Source: an uncultured Lachnospiraceae bacterium (GTDB lineage Bacteria; Bacillota; Clostridia; Lachnospirales; Lachnospiraceae). From it: a DNA stretch of 51,189 nucleotides. Both the position numbers and the translations under genes were made by a program. Shown here piece after piece: positions 24,273 through 33,114 of the stretch (the stretch's first letter is position 1; each line of letters starts with the position of its first letter). Location of the stretch: assembly GCA_947629565.1 (NCBI GenBank), contig CANREG010000016.1:1-51189 (forward strand). Direction: 5' to 3'. Below the pieces are notes generated by a model. The model made no database searches and was not told the origin of the DNA. It was given only the letters and a program-made list of their open reading frames with translations.

Positions 24273-25913
24273 TTAGAGGAACTTAAAGCCTTCTTCCTCA
24301 TCATCTGCGTTGCCAATTAAGTTAGACTGTTTCACATTTTCTTCCACGTCCCCGACTAAAACATCCTCGTCTTCCGGGGTGGATTCCGGAGCAGCGTTCG
24401 CAAAAGGATCGATGTTTAATCCTGAATTAATAGTAGGGATTCCCTCTTCCTCAGAATCATTGCCGCCAACTACAAAGTCAAAGCCGTCGTCATAGTTATC
24501 CTCAGAATCAATCATATTGGATTCATTGACACGCTCTTCCACTTCGCCTACATAGGCGTCCTCGTCTGCAGCGCCGTTGTCTCCTGCTGTCTCGTCTTCT
24601 TCGCTGACAAAATCAAAACCGTCACTGTAATTATCTTCTGAATCTAACATATTGGATTCGTTAATGCGATCTTCTACCTCACCGCTGACTGTATCGTCGT
24701 CTAAATCTGCCGCTGTCGGCATTTCGGCAGCCGCCGCAGCGTTATCTTCACTGACAAAATCAAAGCCTTCGCTGTAGTTATCCTCTGAATCTAACATATT
24801 GGATTCATTGACAGGACTTTCCACCTCGCCGCTGACCTGCTCCTCCGGAATAATCTGATGAGGCATAGGCGGCGTCTTAGGCGGCACCTTTGCTGCTGTC
24901 GGTTCCGGCTGAACTGTCTCCGACTTCATCTCAGGCTGTACCATTTTTGGCTGCGGAGCCGGATGCGGCGCAGATTTGGGCGCTGTCCGCTCCGGTTCGC
25001 TATTTGTTGAAGTCTGTGGAGCCGTTTTTGGCGCAGCTTCCTTTGCTACTGTATTATCAGGCATTGTATCTTCCGGCTGCTTGGCTGGAGCCGGTTTTTC
25101 AGCAAAATTCTTCTTAACCTTATTGGCACCCGGTTTCTCATTCTTTACATTCAATGTGGATTTAGCGGCATTATTATTGGCGGCCGCCTTCTTTTTATTT
25201 CCGGAACCATTGCCGTTATAGGCTCCTCCGGTCTGCCTGCTGAATCGTCCTCCTCCGTTCATGGCGTCTGCAAACGGATCCATATTGAGACTGGTTCCTC
25301 TGTCAAAGGCAGGCTCCTGATTGGTACGCTCCCGTCCTTCGGGACTGGCTCCGGTATAACCGCCTCCGTCACCTAAGCCGCCGAGACCGCCTTCGCTTCC
25401 CAAGCCGCCTCCGGAATAATTGCCAAAACCTCCGCCATAATTCTGACTTGGTGTAAAGACACCCAAATCAATATCAATGACTTCGCCGTCCATCAGCTTA
25501 AGTTGTGCATCTAAAATCTTGGAAAACTGCTCCTTGAAAGTAGCATGCTGCTGCTGAAGACGGTAAATCTCTTCCTTTGTCTCCTGAAGCTCCGCCTTGG
25601 CGTCCTCTAAAATCGCCTCCGCTTTCTTCTCCGCTTCCGTATTAATCTGACGAGCCTTGTCATTGGCTGCATTCACTGTCTCTTCTGCAGTCTTTTCGGA
25701 AAGCGTTAAGGCTTTCTGCATAGACTCTTCTATGGAGCGGTAATGCTGTAAACTTTCATCTAACGTGGCTACCTTATCCTTTAATTCTACACTGGAACGG
25801 TAAAGCTCACTGTAATCAGAGGCCAATTCATTCATAAAGGTCTCCACATCTTTTTTGTCATAGCCGATACCGCCCTTAAAGACTTTATTTTGAACATCTA
25901 CTGGTGTTAACAT
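24273..25913 (-). CDS. divIVA: DivIVA-type division/polarity protein with long repeat-bearing tail
   Basis: A 546-residue protein. Residues 1-60 are the membrane-curvature-binding DivIVA head (LTPVDVQNKVFKGGIGYDKK), and a coiled coil runs to about 140. The remaining 400 residues are low-complexity: Gly-rich (158-190), Lys/Asn/Pro/Ala-rich (235-350), then acidic. Four copies of a ~28-residue motif (centre NESNMLDSEDNYS-GFDFV) occur at 361-389, 410-438, 455-483 and, degenerate, 520-546. A second short motif (LNMDPFADA / LNIDPFANA) occurs twice. Family DivIVA recruits partners to the septum and poles. The tail is far longer than the ~160-230 residues of Bacillus or Streptococcus DivIVA. AGGAGGAG precedes the ATG. 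Confidence 0.92.
   Translation of the reverse strand: MLTPVDVQNKVFKGGIGYDKKDVETFMNELASDYSELYRSSVELKDKVATLDESLQHYRSIEESMQKALTLSEKTAEETVNAANDKARQINTEAEKKAEAILEDAKAELQETKEEIYRLQQQHATFKEQFSKILDAQLKLMDGEVIDIDLGVFTPSQNYGGGFGNYSGGGLGSEGGLGGLGDGGGYTGASPEGRERTNQEPAFDRGTSLNMDPFADAMNGGGRFSRQTGGAYNGNGSGNKKKAAANNNAAKSTLNVKNEKPGANKVKKNFAEKPAPAKQPEDTMPDNTVAKEAAPKTAPQTSTNSEPERTAPKSAPHPAPQPKMVQPEMKSETVQPEPTAAKVPPKTPPMPHQIIPEEQVSGEVESPVNESNMLDSEDNYSEGFDFVSEDNAAAAAEMPTAADLDDDTVSGEVEDRINESNMLDSEDNYSDGFDFVSEEDETAGDNGAADEDAYVGEVEERVNESNMIDSEDNYDDGFDFVVGGNDSEEEGIPTINSGLNIDPFANAAPESTPEDEDVLVGDVEENVKQSNLIGNADDEEEGFKFL
24276..24833 (-). repeat. divIVA: Four-copy acidic repeat in DivIVA
   Basis: Copies lie at 24833-24747, 24686-24600, 24551-24465 and a degenerate one at 24356-24276 (minus strand). 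Shared core: GEVE, NESNMLDSEDNY and GFDFV. Copies 1 and 2 are most alike, suggesting the newest duplication. Confidence 0.85.
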
Positions 25914-25993
25914 ACAGTTCTCCTCCTACCCAATACATTTATATCCCCTAAAAAATACGAACAAAACTATAATACCATTTGGAACTATTAAAA

Positions 25994-26545
25994 TCAGAAC
26001 GCAGTCAATTCCGGCGCTAAGGAAGCCTCGCTTAAAATCTCATCCCGCAAGTCGCCGGTTACATCAATATTGTGGGGCGCAGCAATAAATATCTTCTCGG
26101 ATATTCCCTGCAGAGAACCGTCTAAAGCCTCGCAGGCGCCTCCTATAAAGTCGATAATTCTCTGTGCGGAGCGAACCTCGATTCCTTCCATATTGATTAC
26201 AACGGTTCTTCCCTCTTTCAAATAGCTTGTTACCTTTTGTGCATCATTGAATTCCTGTGGTTTGATTACGTACACTTGACTCATACTCCTGTTATTATTA
26301 CGGCTGTTAATAGATACTAATTTACTTGGCCCTGAAACCCTTGTCGGTTTTGCCTTTGGTTTCTTAGGTTCATAGTCATCATAATATTCATCGTCATAAT
26401 AGGATGAATCTTTGCCTTTCTTTTTAGGCGGCTCATAGTAGTCGTCCTCATCTTCGTCAAACAAATCGTCGTCGTCATAATCATCGTCATCCAGGTCCGT
26501 CAATCTTAAAAAATCCATAAATTTCTTCATTCCGCTATTTGCCAT
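25994..26545 (-). CDS. sepF: Cell division protein SepF
   Basis: A 183-residue FtsZ-bundling membrane tether. An N-terminal amphipathic helix (MKKFMDFLRLTD) is followed by a very acidic Asp/Tyr-rich linker (25-65), then the SepF domain (about 88-175: VYVIKPQEFNDAQKVTSYLK, AQRIIDFIGGACEALDGSL, IFIAAP). GGAG precedes the ATG. It lies between divIVA and yggS as in most Firmicutes division clusters. Confidence 0.95.
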   Translation of the reverse strand: MANSGMKKFMDFLRLTDLDDDDYDDDDLFDEDEDDYYEPPKKKGKDSSYYDDEYYDDYEPKKPKAKPTRVSGPSKLVSINSRNNNRSMSQVYVIKPQEFNDAQKVTSYLKEGRTVVINMEGIEVRSAQRIIDFIGGACEALDGSLQGISEKIFIAAPHNIDVTGDLRDEILSEASLAPELTAF

Positions 26546-26557
26546 GATATATCTCCT

Positions 26558-27250
26558 TTATATAGTGTAATTACGGGCGCCAAAAATTGCTGTTCCCACC
26601 CGCACCATGGTTGCTCCTTCTTCTATAGCAACTTTATAATCATTGGTCATGCCCATGGACAAGACATTCATATTAATATTATCAATGTTTTTTGATATTA
26701 TGTCAAGTGATAATTGCTTTAAAGTGCGGAAATACTTTCGATTTTCTTCCGGATTTTCCACAAAAGGGGCAATTGTCATCAATCCGTTCACATGAATATT
26801 GGCAAATTTCGCAATTTCCTGTACAAAAGGCAATACTTCCTCTGTGTGTAAACCAAATTTGGTAGCTTCCTCCGCCACATTTACCTCGATTAAAATTTCT
26901 GATATGATCTGGCGTTTGGCGGCTTCTTTCTGAAGCTCTTTTGCAAGTTTTAAGGAATCCACGGAATGGATTAAAGATGCTTTATCCACAACATACTTGA
27001 CTTTATTCGTCTGTAAATGGCCAATCTGGTGAAACCGCACAGGTGCAGATACCCTTTCATATTTATCACAAAGCTCCTGTACCTTATTTTCTCCAAAATC
27101 CTTTACTCCGATTTGAATCAGTTCCTCGATATCCTCTAACGGCTTGGTCTTGCTCACGGCAATCAGTGTAATCTCCTCCGGCTGCCGCCCGCATTTTAAC
27201 GCAGTTTCATCGACCTGTTTTCTGATACTTCTGTAATTATCCGCTACCAC
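26558..27250 (-). CDS. yggS: YggS family PLP-binding protein
   Basis: A 230-residue PLP homeostasis protein (PROSC/YggS/YlmE). The PLP lysine is in LIAVSKTKP near residue 33. DFGENKVQEL, IHSVDSLKLA and SMGMTNDYKVAIEEGATMVR with VGTAIFGAR at the end are family landmarks. The start codon is GTG (27250), with an AAGAAGG-like site upstream. It is followed by sepF 12 nt later. Confidence 0.95.
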   Translation of the reverse strand: MVADNYRSIRKQVDETALKCGRQPEEITLIAVSKTKPLEDIEELIQIGVKDFGENKVQELCDKYERVSAPVRFHQIGHLQTNKVKYVVDKASLIHSVDSLKLAKELQKEAAKRQIISEILIEVNVAEEATKFGLHTEEVLPFVQEIAKFANIHVNGLMTIAPFVENPEENRKYFRTLKQLSLDIISKNIDNINMNVLSMGMTNDYKVAIEEGATMVRVGTAIFGARNYTI

Positions 27251-27263
27251 AATGACACCTTCT

Positions 27264-28658
27264 TTACTTAATGATTTGATTTTCTACGACCATTGCCTGA
27301 TTTAAAACAATCCTATCATACCATGCAATGCTGTAAGGCACGTCCGACTTGACAATCGTATATTCATCATCCTGATATAAAATATCAATATAACGAAAGG
27401 CAGCCGTTCCCTGATTAATGCAATAGACGCCTTTTATCTTATCCGTTTTCGCCTGGGACAGCGAAAGCGTTTCGTTGTTATCCGTATTCAAAAGCACGTC
27501 GTTGTCCGAAAATTGTTCGGGAGCCACAAAACAAATGCCATCTTCTGTTTTATATATTGTAGGCTCTACCTGCTTTACCGTCACCTCACCTGTCTCATCT
27601 AACTTCTTGACATTTAAATATGATTCGCTCATGGAATCGGAGCCTTTTGAAAGAAATTCCTCCGGAATCTTATAGACTTCCTTTTCCGTAATGGAACTGT
27701 TTGGTATCTTAAGGCCATCCATCTGATCCATTAAAATCACAATATCAATAAACCGGTTATTTATGTAATTCACCATCTGTTGGTTTAACGCCAGAATAAT
27801 AAAATATTTGCCGTCTACCTCCGTCAGACGGAAATTGCATGTAATATTCTTAGCGCTGTTATGAATATTAATCCGGACAGTCTGCTTGTCATTCAGAGCT
27901 CTTTTTTCTGTCTTGGTAAGCGGAGCCACTAAATACCAGTTCTCCGAAGTAATGAGCTTATATACCGGATCCCCTGCATTGATAATCTCACCGGTCTTTA
28001 ACGTGGTCTTTTTATAATTATCCTTGTCCACGTCAGACGCCTTAAAATGGTTGATATTAAAGTTTTCATATCCGTCCTTATAATAGGTGATAATGCCGGA
28101 TTCCGTGGTGTTGACCTTTTTATAAGTAGACACATTGGTAGATTCATTATCTAAGGAAGTCAACTGTTCAATCAACGCTTCATTGGTAAGCTCTAATACT
28201 GCATTTTCTATATCATACCGAAAATTATAAATCTCGGAATAATTAGAGTAATCAAAATAATTCTCAAAGGTAGAAATCCGGGTACGCACCTCGTTCATAG
28301 CCTCGTCTGACATAGTCAGATCGTCCTTGTCGGCGTCCTTTATCTTTTCATATACGCTTCCGGTCTCATCGATAGTGTACACGGTCTTATCCTTGCCAAT
28401 CTTTTCCCCGTCCCGCACATAATAACTGACATAGCCGGAACCGCTTGCACTGACAAGCTTTTCTTCCCGGACAATCAGCGCCGTGGTATTGATATTGGTG
28501 TCAATATAACTGTTCTGCACTTCATATATGGAAAGACTTTCCTTTTGCAGGGACATACAAATCCGAATTAAAACATATATAAAAATAATAATAAATATAA
28601 CTGTTCCTATATTTAATTTAAATTCGTTGGTATAAACCGGTCTTCGTTTTCGGCTCAA
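27264..28658 (-). CDS. HlyD-like single-pass membrane adaptor of the division cluster
   Basis: A 464-residue protein with one N-terminal membrane segment (about 17-35, IGTVIFIIIFIYVLIRICM) and a large extracytoplasmic part. GSGYVSYYVRDGEKIGKDKT and GIITYYKDGYENF recall the biotinyl-lipoyl-like strands of HlyD/RND adaptors. No transporter gene is adjacent; it precedes yggS, sepF and divIVA, so a role in the cell envelope at division sites is possible (inference). The frame starts at TTG (28658) with GGAGGTG spaced 7 nt upstream. The frame is 14 nt from yggS and probably in the same operon. Confidence 0.7.
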   Translation of the reverse strand: MSRKRRPVYTNEFKLNIGTVIFIIIFIYVLIRICMSLQKESLSIYEVQNSYIDTNINTTALIVREEKLVSASGSGYVSYYVRDGEKIGKDKTVYTIDETGSVYEKIKDADKDDLTMSDEAMNEVRTRISTFENYFDYSNYSEIYNFRYDIENAVLELTNEALIEQLTSLDNESTNVSTYKKVNTTESGIITYYKDGYENFNINHFKASDVDKDNYKKTTLKTGEIINAGDPVYKLITSENWYLVAPLTKTEKRALNDKQTVRINIHNSAKNITCNFRLTEVDGKYFIILALNQQMVNYINNRFIDIVILMDQMDGLKIPNSSITEKEVYKIPEEFLSKGSDSMSESYLNVKKLDETGEVTVKQVEPTIYKTEDGICFVAPEQFSDNDVLLNTDNNETLSLSQAKTDKIKGVYCINQGTAAFRYIDILYQDDEYTIVKSDVPYSIAWYDRIVLNQAMVVENQIIK

Positions 28659-28688
28659 ACAGACACCTCCAGTTTTTCACATCAATCT

Positions 28689-28717
28689 ATTGTACCATTT
28701 TTGATAAATAACTACAA
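28689..28717 (-). promoter_or_regulatory. Promoter of the hlyD-like/yggS/sepF/divIVA operon
   Basis: On the minus strand: TTGTAG (28717-28712), a 17-nt spacer and TACAAT (28694-28689), about 30 nt before the TTG start. The same hexamer TTGTAG and a spacer ending in TGG occur in the promoter near 38.8 kb. Confidence 0.65.
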
Positions 28718-28787
28718 TTATTTATGAATAAATTTTCTAAAATGTTCAAACAATATTAATATTCCAAGATACAGAAAGGAGTACCGC

Positions 28788-28991
28788 ATGAAGGCATTAG
28801 ATTATACCATTTTAACCTTTGTAGTGATTGGTGCAATTAACTGGGGACTCATTGGATTTTTTGATTTTGATCTGGTAAGCACCCTGTTTGGTCAGATGTC
28901 CATTCTTACACGAATCATATATGCGATTGTGGGAATCGGCGGATTATATGCTATTTCTTACTATGGTCGCATGAACAGTGAATTACAGTAA
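28788..28991 (+). CDS. DUF378 small membrane protein
   Basis: A 67-residue protein with two hydrophobic segments (LTFVVIGAINWGLIGFF and IIYAIVGIGGLYAISYY). The GAINWGLIGFF motif is the signature of DUF378 proteins, whose function is unknown. AAAGGAG precedes the ATG. It is transcribed alone, divergent from the hlyD-like operon, and ends at a bidirectional terminator. Confidence 0.88.
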   Translation: MKALDYTILTFVVIGAINWGLIGFFDFDLVSTLFGQMSILTRIIYAIVGIGGLYAISYYGRMNSELQ

Positions 28992-28992
28992 G

Positions 28993-29038
28993 AAAAAGGG
29001 ACCGCTGGGGATGTGCATACATCCTTGGGCGGTCTTTT
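28993..29038. terminator. Bidirectional terminator between DUF378 and the P-loop gene
   Basis: GACCGC (29000-29005) pairs with GCGGTC (29029-29034), and inside it GGATGT (29009-29014) pairs with ACATCC (29019-29024) around GCAT. TTTT follows on the plus strand, and the AAAAA at 28993-28997 gives a T-run on the minus strand. Confidence 0.75.
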
Positions 29039-29046
29039 GCGTAAAG

Positions 29047-29469
29047 CTACAAAGCTATCGTTACAAGATTTTGAAGATATTCTGACAAATCATTTTTTGC
29101 TTTGGATATTCCAATCACGAAATCCAGTTCAAACTTTTCGGAAATTACAGACAATTCTCTTACAATCGGCTCAATATCTTCCGCTGTCTCAATGCAGGCA
29201 ATCGTCAGAAAATTATCCAAAAACATACAGTCCAGATCATGGTCCTGCGAGGCGATCCCATAGATAAAGCCAAGGAACATATCGGATGAATGTATATTAT
29301 ATTCCGGTACGTTGATGAGCCGTACCCGGTTGCTCAACTCATACATATGCTTATTGTTCTGGTCTAAATATACGATATTGCCGCCTGTAACCTTAATATC
29401 GTTATTGGCCTTAGCCATAAGCATTTTGGTCTTTCCTTTTCCCTTTTCTCCTGCAACTAATTCAATCAT
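29047..29469 (-). CDS. Small P-loop protein
   Basis: A 140-residue protein with a Walker A motif GEKGKGKT (residues 7-14) and an LDCMFLDNFL segment that may be Walker B. Similar Lachnospiraceae proteins are often labelled 'twitching motility PilT', but it lacks the length and domains of PilT, so I do not use that name. It follows the DacA-like gene with an 18-nt gap and ends the division/shape string. AGGAGG precedes the ATG. Function unknown. Confidence 0.7.
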   Translation of the reverse strand: MIELVAGEKGKGKTKMLMAKANNDIKVTGGNIVYLDQNNKHMYELSNRVRLINVPEYNIHSSDMFLGFIYGIASQDHDLDCMFLDNFLTIACIETAEDIEPIVRELSVISEKFELDFVIGISKAKNDLSEYLQNLVTIAL

Positions 29470-29487
29470 GACATTGCCTCCTGCTTA

Positions 29488-30480
29488 TTAATATATTTCT
29501 TTTAACATATCTTCCACATTTTCATATAAGGTCTCATGGTCGGAAGCATTGGATACAAGGCAAATATACTCCTCTCCTGTTTCATCCTTTACAAATTCCA
29601 AAATAATACAGCTTCCCGCCTTTTCCGTGGTGCCGGTCTTCCAACCGGTAATGTGATAGCCTGTAGGCATCTCAAAGGAATCAGATAAAAATGCATTGGT
29701 CGCTTTCAGTTCCATCTGAATCTTTTTCTCTCCCCGGTACATGGTAAGCAGATACGTGCTGTTACTGTCAATCTGAACCAGCGTATCCTTCGACAGAAAA
29801 CATTTAAAAATCAGATATAAATCATATGGCGTCGTATAATGGTTATTATCATGCAATCCATGAGGATTTACAAAATGGGAATTCGTAGCGCCTAATTCGG
29901 CTGCTTTCTGGTTCATTAAGTCAACAAATTTACTGACAGAACCCGCCACATATCTGGCTAAAGCCACAGCACAGTCATTAAATGAGGAAATCAATAACCC
30001 ATGCATCAATTCATTTACGGTAATGTAATCTCCAGGTTCTAAGCCCATAATCGTCACATTATCCTCGTTAAATTCAATCTTCTTCTGAATCACCACAGTA
30101 TCATTCAGGGAAATCTGTCCCTGTTCCACAGCCTCCATAATCACAATCGCTGTTAAAATCTTGGTCATGCTGGCAGGATAGATTCTCTTGTGGGGATTCA
30201 CTGCCTGAATCACCCGGTTCTGCGTCTCATTAATCAGCAATCCGGCTTCATATTCCATACCGTCATCATCATATACATAAGCGTCATATGGAATTACTAC
30301 ATTTTCCGCTGCAAGACCTGCCGGTCTTACAATGGGCAGTTTATCCGTTGAGCCGATATGCAAAGGTGCGTCCATATCATAGGAATCATTCATACTGCAG
30401 CCTGATAACAAAGAAATAGATAAAATTGCAAGACAAAGCAGACAAAAAGCACGTTTGCCTGTATTATTTAAACATTTCAC
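29488..30480 (-). CDS. Lipoprotein D-alanyl-D-alanine carboxypeptidase (PBP5-like)
   Basis: A 330-residue peptidase S11 enzyme trimming the terminal D-Ala of peptidoglycan stem peptides. Active-site motifs: S104-x-x-K107 (SMTK), S166-F-N168 and K281-T-G. It carries a lipobox (LLSGC, C28) and so should be an LspA-processed lipoprotein rather than tail-anchored like classical PBP5. The start overlaps the end of mgsA by 17 nt, indicating coupling. Confidence 0.93.
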   Translation of the reverse strand: MKCLNNTGKRAFCLLCLAILSISLLSGCSMNDSYDMDAPLHIGSTDKLPIVRPAGLAAENVVIPYDAYVYDDDGMEYEAGLLINETQNRVIQAVNPHKRIYPASMTKILTAIVIMEAVEQGQISLNDTVVIQKKIEFNEDNVTIMGLEPGDYITVNELMHGLLISSFNDCAVALARYVAGSVSKFVDLMNQKAAELGATNSHFVNPHGLHDNNHYTTPYDLYLIFKCFLSKDTLVQIDSNSTYLLTMYRGEKKIQMELKATNAFLSDSFEMPTGYHITGWKTGTTEKAGSCIILEFVKDETGEEYICLVSNASDHETLYENVEDMLKEIY

Positions 30481-30859
30481 GCCAATCTAAATCTCCTCGT
30501 TCTAAAGCTTTTACCAGAAGTTCCGCAGTGGCCAGATTTGTAGCCAATGGGATATTATGTATATCACATAGCATAAAGATGTTGTTAATATCCGGTTCAT
30601 GGGACTTAGGCGTCTGCGGATCCCTTAAAAAGATAACCATATCAATATCGTTGTGCTCAATCTCTGAGCCTAACTGTTGCTCTCCCCCTAAATGTCCGGC
30701 TAAATACTTGTGTACCGTCAGATTGGTAACTTCTTCAATCAGCCGTCCGGTAGTTCCGGTTGCAAATAATTCATGCTTGCAAAGAATTCCCCGGTAAGCA
30801 ATACAGAAATTCTGCATCAGCTTTTTCTTTGCATCATGGGCAATCAATCCAATATTCAT
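30464..30859 (-). CDS. mgsA: Methylglyoxal synthase
   Basis: A 131-residue enzyme that turns dihydroxyacetone phosphate into methylglyoxal and phosphate, a bypass of lower glycolysis. MNIGLIAHDAKK, LFATGTTG (phosphate loop) and ATNLATAELLV are typical. E. coli His98 and Asp101 correspond to H87 and D90 in SHEPD, and D91 to D80. The catalytic base Asp71 (GGDQQ in E. coli) is Glu60 here (GGEQQ). An in-frame extension to 30907 would overlap rodA's 3' end and is rejected. It is embedded between rodA and dacA, an unusual but conserved-looking spot. Confidence 0.93.
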   Translation of the reverse strand: MNIGLIAHDAKKKLMQNFCIAYRGILCKHELFATGTTGRLIEEVTNLTVHKYLAGHLGGEQQLGSEIEHNDIDMVIFLRDPQTPKSHEPDINNIFMLCDIHNIPLATNLATAELLVKALERGDLDWREMFK

Positions 30860-30878
30860 AGTAAAAACCCTCTCCATT

Positions 30879-31988
30879 CTAGTATTTTCTTCGTTGCAAG
30901 GATACATTTAACACTAAACCAATGGCTGCGCAACAGCTTACCAAAGACGATAAGCCGTAACTGATAAAGGGAAGCGGTATTCCCGTATTCGGAAGCAGTG
31001 ATGTCGCCACGCCAATATTGATAAAGGTCTGAAACCCTATCAACGTTGCAACCCCTGTGGCAATATACATCCCCATATCATCACTTGCTTTCCTGGCAGT
31101 CTTAATACATTGTACCACAATCCAGCCCAAAATGACAACCAGAAGAATACTTCCCACAAATCCTAATTCTTCACCAACCACAGAAAATATAAAATCCGTC
31201 TGCTGCTCGGAAATCAAATTGGCGTCCTTAACCGTAGCCAGGGAGGAATTATTAAGCCCTTTACCGAACAACTGGCCGGAGCCGATTGCCATAACGGAAT
31301 TATCCTGCTGATACTGCGTGGTGGATACATAATCCTCCGGATACAGGAAGGAAAGGATACGCTGCACCATATAACCCTTTAAAAACAAAGGATTCGGCTG
31401 CCTGATGTACCACAAAAAACTTCCGGCAAGAGGAATCATACATAAGAAACCAATCAAAAGAATCTTATAGCTTAGTCCCGCCACAAACAGCATAGTAAAT
31501 AATATGACAAAAAGGTCTATCGTAGTAGACAAATCCGGCTCTGACACAATCAAAAACAGCGGAATTGCGCAAAGCAGCGCATAACCTGCCAATGTTTTGA
31601 AGGTGTTGATTGTATCTTTATGCTCCGTCAGATAGTGAGCCGCACATATAATCATAATAATTTTGGCAAACTCTGAGGGCTGCACGGTAATAACGTCCTG
31701 GGAACCCAGCCAGCGCTGCGCGCCGTTTGCCTTGCTGCCCACCAATAAAACCGCTAATAGCAGGACAATATTGATTACATAGAGCAATAGCTGAAACTTG
31801 CGGATAAATTTGTAATCAATCAATGACAGAACAATCATACCCAACAGACAGACTGCCAGCCCCACAATCTGTTTGCGCAGATAAGAGCTGTCGGCACTGT
31901 TAATAATCACTGTCCCAAATACCGTTGCAAATAGCACTAACAGCAATAATTTGAAATTGTAGTTGCGCGGCTGGTAATTTTCTAACAT
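30879..31988 (-). CDS. rodA: RodA/FtsW family peptidoglycan polymerase
   Basis: A 369-residue SEDS glycosyltransferase with about ten membrane segments. Motifs: QPSEFAKI (catalytic-region Glu/Asp loop: SEPDLSTT), GSGQLFGKG and the final PFISYGLSSL. Genomic context with mreCD, mrdA and minCDE supports RodA (elongation) over FtsW. AGGAG precedes the ATG, 12 nt after minE. Confidence 0.95.
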   Translation of the reverse strand: MLENYQPRNYNFKLLLLVLFATVFGTVIINSADSSYLRKQIVGLAVCLLGMIVLSLIDYKFIRKFQLLLYVINIVLLLAVLLVGSKANGAQRWLGSQDVITVQPSEFAKIIMIICAAHYLTEHKDTINTFKTLAGYALLCAIPLFLIVSEPDLSTTIDLFVILFTMLFVAGLSYKILLIGFLCMIPLAGSFLWYIRQPNPLFLKGYMVQRILSFLYPEDYVSTTQYQQDNSVMAIGSGQLFGKGLNNSSLATVKDANLISEQQTDFIFSVVGEELGFVGSILLVVILGWIVVQCIKTARKASDDMGMYIATGVATLIGFQTFINIGVATSLLPNTGIPLPFISYGLSSLVSCCAAIGLVLNVSLQRRKY

Positions 31989-32000
31989 GGTATTCTCCTG

Positions 32001-32282
32001 TTATTTTACAGATTTAGACTTCAAATCCTTAATTGGAATGTTGGCGTATAACGCAGGAACCGTTCCATTCCCGCCCTCCGATTCCGTCTGGGTAATCTGG
32101 ATATCTAAACCGGAGGCGTCAATCTCCATATACCGGGAAATCACCTCGATAATATCGTTTTTAATCTGTTCCATAATGTCCGGCGAACAGTTTGCGCGGT
32201 CTGAAACGAGTAATAATTTCAAACGGTCCTTGGCATAATCGCTGGACGATTTCTTTTTATTAAATAAATCAAATAATCCCAT
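32001..32282 (-). CDS. minE: Cell division topological specificity factor MinE
   Basis: A 93-residue protein that displaces MinC and stimulates MinD ATPase. MGLFDLFNKKKSS is the membrane-binding N-terminus, followed by AKDRLKLLLVSDRA, the MinD-contacting helix/strand. The start at 32282 follows GGAGCGGAG; an in-frame start 15 nt upstream is less likely. MinE together with DivIVA in one genome is typical for Clostridia. Confidence 0.95.
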   Translation of the reverse strand: MGLFDLFNKKKSSSDYAKDRLKLLLVSDRANCSPDIMEQIKNDIIEVISRYMEIDASGLDIQITQTESEGGNGTVPALYANIPIKDLKSKSVK

Positions 32283-32301
32283 AATCTCCGCTCCCATCTC
32301 T

Positions 32302-33093
32302 TTAGTTAGACTTCTTAAACAACTTGGATAATTTCTTGAAAAAACCGGAATCGTTTAAGTCTAAAAAGTCGACTTCTTCACCCAATATCCGCTTGCAGAT
32401 GTTAAAATAAGCCTGACCTGCCAGGGAATTGTCACCGACAAGCGGCTGTCCCTGGTTGGTAGAGATGACAATATTTTCATCATCCGGTACGGCGCCGATT
32501 AAATCAATGGCAAGAATCTCAACCACATCTTCAATAGACATCATTTCTCCCCGCTTCACCATATCCATGCGAATCCGGTTTACAATCAGATCAGTCTTCT
32601 TGATATCGTTGGCCTCTAATAAGCCGATAATCCTGTCTGCATCACGGATAGCCGACACCTCCGGGGTTGTTACAATCAACGCCCTGTCAGCAGCGGCAAT
32701 GGCGTTCTTAAAGCCCTGCTCAATTCCTGCGGGACAATCTAAAAGAATATAGTCAAATTCTTTTTTCAGTTCCTCTACCAGTTTCTTCATCTGCTCCGGC
32801 GTAACTGAGGTCTTATCCTTAGTCTGGGCGGAGGGCAGCAAAAACAGGTTCGGATAGGTCTTATCCTTAATCAACGCCTGCTTATAGCGGCAGTTTCCCT
32901 CTACCACATCTACCAGATTATAGACAATACGGTTTTCAAGTCCCATGACAACATCCAGATTACGCAGTCCGATATCGGTGTCAATCAATACCACCTTCTT
33001 ATCCAGCTTTGCCAATCCGGTTCCTACATTCGCCGTTGTAGTGGTCTTACCTACACCACCCTTTCCTGATGTGATTACAATTACTTCACTCAT
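32302..33093 (-). CDS. minD: Septum site-determining ATPase MinD
   Basis: A 263-residue ParA-type ATPase with the deviant Walker A GKGGVGKTTT (residues 10-19) and DTDIGLRNLD. The C-terminal amphipathic membrane-targeting helix is FFKKLSKLFKKSN. GGGAGG precedes the ATG. The gap to minE is 19 nt. Confidence 0.97.
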   Translation of the reverse strand: MSEVIVITSGKGGVGKTTTTANVGTGLAKLDKKVVLIDTDIGLRNLDVVMGLENRIVYNLVDVVEGNCRYKQALIKDKTYPNLFLLPSAQTKDKTSVTPEQMKKLVEELKKEFDYILLDCPAGIEQGFKNAIAAADRALIVTTPEVSAIRDADRIIGLLEANDIKKTDLIVNRIRMDMVKRGEMMSIEDVVEILAIDLIGAVPDDENIVISTNQGQPLVGDNSLAGQAYFNICKRILGEEVDFLDLNDSGFFKKLSKLFKKSN

Positions 33094-33114
33094 TTTTTAT
33101 CCTCCCTAAATTTA

